Assembly (NCBI RefSeq): GCF_000224145.3
Contig: NC_020169.2
Location: forward strand, 940,153 to 1,004,152
Direction: 5' to 3'
DNA length: 64,000 nt
Source: Ciona intestinalis
Lineage: Eukaryota; Chordata; Ascidiacea; Phlebobranchia; Cionidae
A program made the position numbers and the translations under genes. Below are positions 58,798 to 64,000 of the stretch, piece by piece; positions within the stretch are counted from its first letter, which is position 1, and the number at the start of each line of letters is the position of its first letter. The notes beneath the pieces are model-generated. The model saw only the letters and a program-made list of their open reading frames with translations, was not told the origin of the DNA and searched no databases.

Positions 58798-61700
58798 ATG
58801 TTGTCATTTTTACCAATACTGTTTAGTCTGTTTTTCGGAATTATACAGTTCACGAATTCAATGCATCCACAGTTTTCTCTATTTTGTCAACCAGGTATAT
58901 ACATATTTTTTCTTGCACTTTTTTGTACGGTCTAAACAAAACAATTTAGCCTATATTTCTTTAACCTAGGAACTCAGGTGAAGGTTTGTACTGCAGGGAT
59001 GTGCAACTCAACAATAAACAATTCAACCCATTGCAAGCGTAAGTCTAAGAATTTATTTTTTAAAGTATATATATTACTTATGTTCAATATTTAATCCGTT
59101 ATTAAAGTCTTGCTTACAATACTGAGTTGTCGGAATACATTCACGGTTCAATTGATACGGAAGTCCGCTACCTGTTCCACTGTAGTGAATTGTAAGTAAT
59201 CAATATATGACTTAGGTATTGGTTGATTTTAACATACCTGTTTTACGTATAAAGCCAGTGATGTTCAGACGTTATTCAGTTCTTGTTTCTTTGATTGCGC
59301 TTTGGCAGAGACAGGTAAGATCGTTTATATTCTTATCAAATAGAACTTAACTAATAAATTAAAACGGCATCAGCAAATCGTGAAACGGGGTTGTTTTTAT
59401 TTGTATACTTACAAATTCAATAACATAGTAGAGTGGGGTAAGGTGGGAGCCCATATTGCACAACATTAAAAAATGACGGTTTCGGGGTGAAAATATTTTG
59501 TATTATCATAAATTTGTATTATTATATTTTTATTAATATCCAACATTTTAAAGAAATTTAATATAACACACAAAAAGTTTTTTAGCGATTCGTACACCAG
59601 GCTATTTAAGAAATTTTTAAACTGGCGGGGTAAAAAGAGACAGTTCAAAATACTTTTTTACGTGACGTCTTGTTTAACGGTATTTTTTGAAAACTAATTC
59701 AGTTTAGACATTCGTTATCTTGCCCAATTTCTACTTTTTAACTAAATTTAACATGTTACCTACAACATATACTGTAAGAAGACTTGGTATTGTTTTATAG
59801 TTGTACAATAAAGAACATTTGTCGCGCACCGTTTCCATGGTGGAGGACTCTGATTTTCCTAAAACAGAAAAAAAAACACTCTCGTGCTTGGACCGGTAGG
59901 CAACAACGTTTATTTTCAAACAGATGCGACCTTATTCAAACAGATTCAAAACACAAACATGATAAAACTATTACCGTTACACTTAACAAAGCACAATACG
60001 AAATAATAATAACACACACCGCACTGGTTATGAGTGTTTAACTTCTTACTTTTTGCAACGTATATAGGATTTACATTACGCTATTTATGTGCGCAAAACA
60101 AAGGCTATGCTACAGCGTGTTAATCTTCGTGACCGCTCTTTATAAATGAATGTATGAATAAATAAATCAATCAAAAACCTACAAAACTACAAAGTGGGGT
60201 AAAACAGGACAACAAATGGAAGATTGTATAATCAATTCTGCAACTTGTACTTAACCTACCGAAGTTAACGGGCTGTGCTATAGTTTCTTTGCACCGTAAA
60301 CTTTATAATATAAAGTATTGTAAGGTAATATGAGACACTTTTAGCACATAATGTACAAAAACGGTCTATGAGAGTCGTGACGATACGGTTTTATTATTTT
60401 TTGAATGTTCTTTGTTTACTATTAAATAGGACAAGAAAATGGAAAGAAAGTAAGTCCCATTTTCCCCCACTCTACTATATATAATTTTTTAAATTGGTAT
60501 TTTTGTGCTGATTTTATTTTTAATTTAAGCTATTTGTTAACCTTAGTCAATTTTTTAATGTAGCCTACACATCTCAATTTTTCTACAAAAACAAAACTAA
60601 ATAAATGGAACAAAATCAAACTGTATAAAATATTTCAGCCTACTTTATTAACCCATTATACTCTATTGATGATTCAATCTCGCAAACAACAAAATTTCGG
60701 CAGTTTTAAAATAAATCAGCGACCATTAAAAAAGGTTATTGTTCCATTAAGCTTTATTAGTAACTAAAAATGTTGTCAACAAAGAATTTTAATATGGTAC
60801 AGTAGGGGAACATGGGACACTTAGGCACATATTGCCCAATATTTCCAAAATCAAAATACATGACGAATTTTGGATAATACAACGAATTAGTACTGTCATT
60901 CCTTTATTAATTGACAACAATTCAAAAAATCATAATAAAACACACGAGGAGTTAATTAGCGATCCGCAAAACAGGTGAAATATTACAAATTCGAAAACAC
61001 ACAGTATAAGACGGGACAGTTTAAAATCGTCCGACAAAAAAATCGTCTGACAAAGTGTTTCACCTTTCCCCACACCACTATACTTAACAACAGTAATCGT
61101 CTTTGCCGCGCATTTGGTTGGGCTGTAAGAATACTTTAACATTTATTTGTTTATCATTAAATGGGGTCTCTTAAACCAAGATTTAAACAAATTATTCCCT
61201 ATTTCCGACCTATACTACTAAGATAGAGCAAACAATATTTCTGCGTATACAGGTTTAGTCCACCCCAACGGCAACACAAACCAAAAATTACCAGAGAATT
61301 GGAATTGTATCTGTAATCAAGGTTACAAAAGAAACGATACAATATGCAAAGGTGAGAGGAGATACTAATAACGCGCAGCTATGGCTACGTTTAAAACAAG
61401 AAAGCATGCCTCTATGTTTTATTGTGTTTCTTTGCACGCATAGCATGGCGCCCCGAAGCATAGTATATATATGTTTCGATTGAACCTTGCTACATACCGA
61501 TTACGCTGATACTTTAGATCACATTTGAACCTTAGTTTCTATCAATACACAAATTTTGATTTTTCGTTGATGTGCCTTTTTAATTACTTGCAAATTAGGT
61601 GCCAGACAAAAATATTTTGTATTCAGTTTCCAGGGCAACTTAATTTATATATATATACATCTTCCTTACTTTCCTTTAGTTTATATCGTACAATAACATG

Positions 61701-63911
61701 CTAGATGTTAATTCACAACTCGGCAACACAACCGCGGGAATTTTTATACTGGGTAATCCCCTAAATCCCGCAAACTCGGCGAAAGTTAATATAGTGTACA
61801 TCAAAGTCTATGGACTTTGGTGTACATATAAGTCTTACTAGAGACAGAAGATTATTTTTCATTTTTGAGAATACACTCGCGACTTTAGATCGCTGGTTTA
61901 ATTGGTGGGATACAAATGCAGACTTGCAAATTATTCCATACAATGGAGTTTCTTATGAGTATATATATTTGATTTTATATTATATACAATATTTTAAGTT
62001 GTCTTTTTCTGATTATTGACATTGATGAATGTAATAACAATAAAACATTATGCAATCCTAATGAAACTTCATAAATCATATTATACCATGTTTTTTGTCA
62101 ACTATTTAATTAAAAAACATAGTTTTTTTATAAGCGATATGTACAATTATTGCAAGGTTTATAAGTATGTAAAACACGCAACATTGATCTTTCTTTAAAA
62201 ACATCTGGAACATTCGGTTCAAACACCAGTGCAAAAATTGCCGTCTAATTTATTAATGATAAATAACCAGAAACTCTGCTGTTTTTTTTATTAGCTTTAA
62301 AGTTTTGAAACATTTTACATGTATTTTTTAAAAATAGACCAATCGTAAAAATAATTAAAAACTTGTATTTCTTGTAGCTTTTGTAGGCAATAATGAGTGT
62401 GTACACAATACAACCACATGTCATCAAAATGCAACTTGTTATAACACAACTGGGAATATAACTTGTGTGTGTAATGATGGGTTTACTGGAGATGGGAATA
62501 CAACCTGTGTGGGTGAGAGAATGTTTTACATATATTAACAAGTGTTGAATACATTTGTACTGAAGAACCTAATTGGAAAGAAATACAAGTTGTCCAAAAA
62601 AATTTAAAAAATCCATTATGTATTAACAATATTAACAACTTATAAAAACTAAATAAATATTTTACAAAAAAAGTCAAAATGACTGATTCACAAAATGTAT
62701 GTTATCTTCTTGGTATTAAATACTTGTAAACACAAAAAAAATGTTGGATTTCAGAGTGTAAGTAGAACAATATTAAAGTTATGATAAACTCCACTTTAAA
62801 ACAGAGATTGATAAATGTATGATCAATAATACATCATGCAATTCCAATGTAACTTGTATAAATACAAATGGAACTTGTCAGTGTAATGATGGATTTTCAG
62901 GCAATGGTTTCAATTGCACTAGTGAGTTCATTCTATACTTAACATTTTGTTGTCATTTATTTAATTATAAACGTATTTATAAATGGTTTAGATAGAAAGT
63001 TATTACAAGGTTTAAAAGTGTGAAAAATTAGCACAGACATTTCTTTGACTACATCTTGAACATTAGGTTGAAACACTAGTGTAAAATTAAAGTCTAATTT
63101 ATTTTATGTTAAATTACCAAAAATTATGCTGTGTTTTTAATTAGCTTTAAAGTTTTGAAACATCTTACATGTACCTATGAAATGGACCAATAGTATAAAT
63201 AATTAAAAACTTGTATTTCTTGTAGCTTTTGTAGGCAATAATGAGTGTATACACAATACAACAACATGTCATCAAAATGTAACTTGTTATAACACAACAG
63301 GGAATATAACTTGTGTGTGTAATGATGGGTTTACTGGAGATGGAAATACAACCTGTGTGGGTGAGAAAATGTTTTACATATATTAACAAGTGTTGAATAC
63401 ATTTGTACTGAAGAACCTATGAAGTAATACAAGTTTTTTAAAAAAATTTAATTTCAAACTGCATTTATGTTTAACAAAATGTGGTAACTTATTGGTATTG
63501 AGCATTTATGAACACAAAACAAATGTGGGATTTCAGACCAGCTGATAAGTTACTTCGAGTGTAACTTTGTGAAAGATTGTTTTCTTTTTCTATGATTTTT
63601 TATGTATTGCTGACAATTTAGACAACTCAATAATGACCACTGGGTTGTTACAATTAATGTTAGGTGTCTTGCCCAAGGACACATGCTCCCAAAATGGTTT
63701 TGGTAATGAGTATTTGAGATTGAGAACACATAACAAATGTTGGATTTTAAAGTATAAGTACAACAATAAAGTTATGATAAACTCGACTTTAAAACAGAGA
63801 TTGATAAATGTATGATCAATAATACTTCATGCCATTCCAATGCAACTTGTATAACAAATGGAACTTGTCGGTGTAGTGATGGATTTTCAGGCAATGGTTA
63901 TAACTGCACTG
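58798..63911 (+). CDS. 5' part of a secreted/membrane EGF-repeat protein (runs off the window)
   Basis: Exon 1 58798-58894 is a signal peptide (ATG at 58798; MLSFLPILFSLFFGIIQFTN). Exons 2-4 (58978-59038, 59108-59191, 59259-59314) encode a ~60-residue cysteine-bearing region (GLYCRDVQLNNKQFNPLQAL ... VRYLFHCSEFDVQTLFSSCF) that I do not recognise. Exon 5 (61253-61351) is the second half of an EGF (NWNCICNQGYKRNDTICK). Exons 62387-62512 and 63235-63360 are near-identical EGFs (NNECVHNTTTCHQNATC), and 62805-62921 and 63798-63911 another near-identical pair (EIDKCMINNTSC). Borders are phase 1 except inside exons 2-4. The 3' part lies beyond 64000. It could be another adhesion GPCR or a matrix protein. 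The join between exons 4 and 5 (1.9 kb of repeats) is the least certain. Confidence 0.6.
59430..59650. mobile_element. Related but divergent MITE-like element
   Basis: It starts GTAGAGTGGGGTAAGGTGGG but has a different interior, shared in part with 60800-61080 (TTAGCGAT.CG ... GACAGTT). It lies in an intron of the right-hand EGF gene. Confidence 0.5.
60185..60560. repeat. Dispersed repeat, second family, interrupted by a MITE
   Basis: Similarity to 37250-37450 covers the left part, and a TTTTGTGCTGATTTTATTTTT stretch on the right side of the MITE at 60319-60478 matches the continuation of the other copy. Confidence 0.45.
60319..60478. mobile_element. MITE-like element nested in another repeat
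   Basis: Forward copy missing part of its left interior, inserted inside a repeat that is otherwise shared with 37250-37450. Confidence 0.65.
60800..61080. mobile_element. Related divergent MITE-like element
   Basis: From GTAGGGGAACATGGGACACT to CACCTTTCCCCACACCACTA. The interior resembles 59430-59650 rather than the main family. Confidence 0.5.
62019..62071 (+). pseudogene. Relic EGF exon
   Basis: ACATTGATGAATGTAATAAC opens a DIDECNNNKTLCNPNETS frame like the Ca-binding EGF exons nearby. It is preceded by TTG rather than an AG acceptor and reaches a TAA after 18 codons. It reads as a dead member of the array. Confidence 0.6.
62387..63911 (+). repeat. Tandem duplication of a two-exon EGF unit
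   Basis: The unit [EGF exon 126 bp - intron - EGF exon ~115 bp] at 62387-62921 recurs at 63235-63911. The DNA before each unit (CTTGTATTTCTTGTAGCTTT and more) also matches, so introns were copied with exons. The second copy carries a SINE fragment in its intron. Confidence 0.85.
63540..63715 (-). mobile_element. SINE fragment
   Basis: ATGTATTGCTGACAATTTAG ... CCACTGGGTTG ... GTGTCTTGCCCAAGGACACA matches the SINE body; the tRNA-like head is missing. It lies between duplicated EGF exons. Confidence 0.6.
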
Positions 63912-64000
63912 GTGAGTAAACATAGTGTTACAATATATAGGCTACATATATATATTGTATCACTAATGTTCTAAAAAAATGTTTTTTTTTATTCTGTTCC

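Overview
The window is eukaryotic and almost certainly from a solitary ascidian of the genus Ciona, probably C. intestinalis/robusta. The genome is AT-rich, introns are short with GT-AG borders, gene order is compact, chordate-type rootletin and BCKDHA genes are present, and the introns hold a dense family of ~170-200 bp MITE-like repeats plus a tRNA-derived SINE. The species is inferred; no marker gene fixes it. Exon borders were read by hand from splice signals, reading phase and protein similarity recalled from the families, so single borders may be off by a few bases.

Layout. (1) 827-21267, minus strand: a complete rootletin (CROCC) gene in 41 coding exons. All phases close, giving about 2,073 codons (human is about 2,017). 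At least three, possibly four, extra ATG-bearing 5' exons inside it splice in phase onto internal rootletin exons, so nested promoters and shorter isoforms are likely. (2) 23442-24652, minus: a three-exon four-span claudin/PMP22-superfamily gene closest to TMEM47, with a MITE abutting its stop codon. (3) 29317-32941, minus: a complete eight-exon BCKDHA (E1-alpha of the branched-chain keto acid dehydrogenase), 442 codons. Its last three exons and ~1.5 kb of downstream DNA occur a second time at 25350-27765, separated from the first copy by an N-gap, most likely as an uncollapsed second haplotype. (4) 33621-35543, minus: a three-exon THAP zinc-finger protein with an unusually long, acidic/serine-rich loop inside the finger.

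(5) 38919-56320, plus: a 51-exon adhesion GPCR of about 2,233 residues. Its order is signal peptide, C-type-lectin-like domain, EGF, two copies of a composite (half-EGF)-(SEA-like)-(EGF) module, a 25-exon EGF array, a GAIN-like region with a canonical GPS, and seven membrane spans. This is the most unusual gene in the window. (6) 58798 to past the right edge, plus: the start of another secreted or membrane EGF-repeat gene with an N-terminal cysteine-bearing region I do not recognise and freshly duplicated EGF exon pairs.

The four minus-strand genes are not functionally linked: ciliary rootlet, cell junction/membrane, mitochondrial metabolism and chromatin. The two plus-strand EGF genes may be local relatives. 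Intergenic DNA is mostly MITEs, other inverted-repeat elements and sequence in which I see nothing. No CRISPR, operon or bacterial-type feature is expected or seen.
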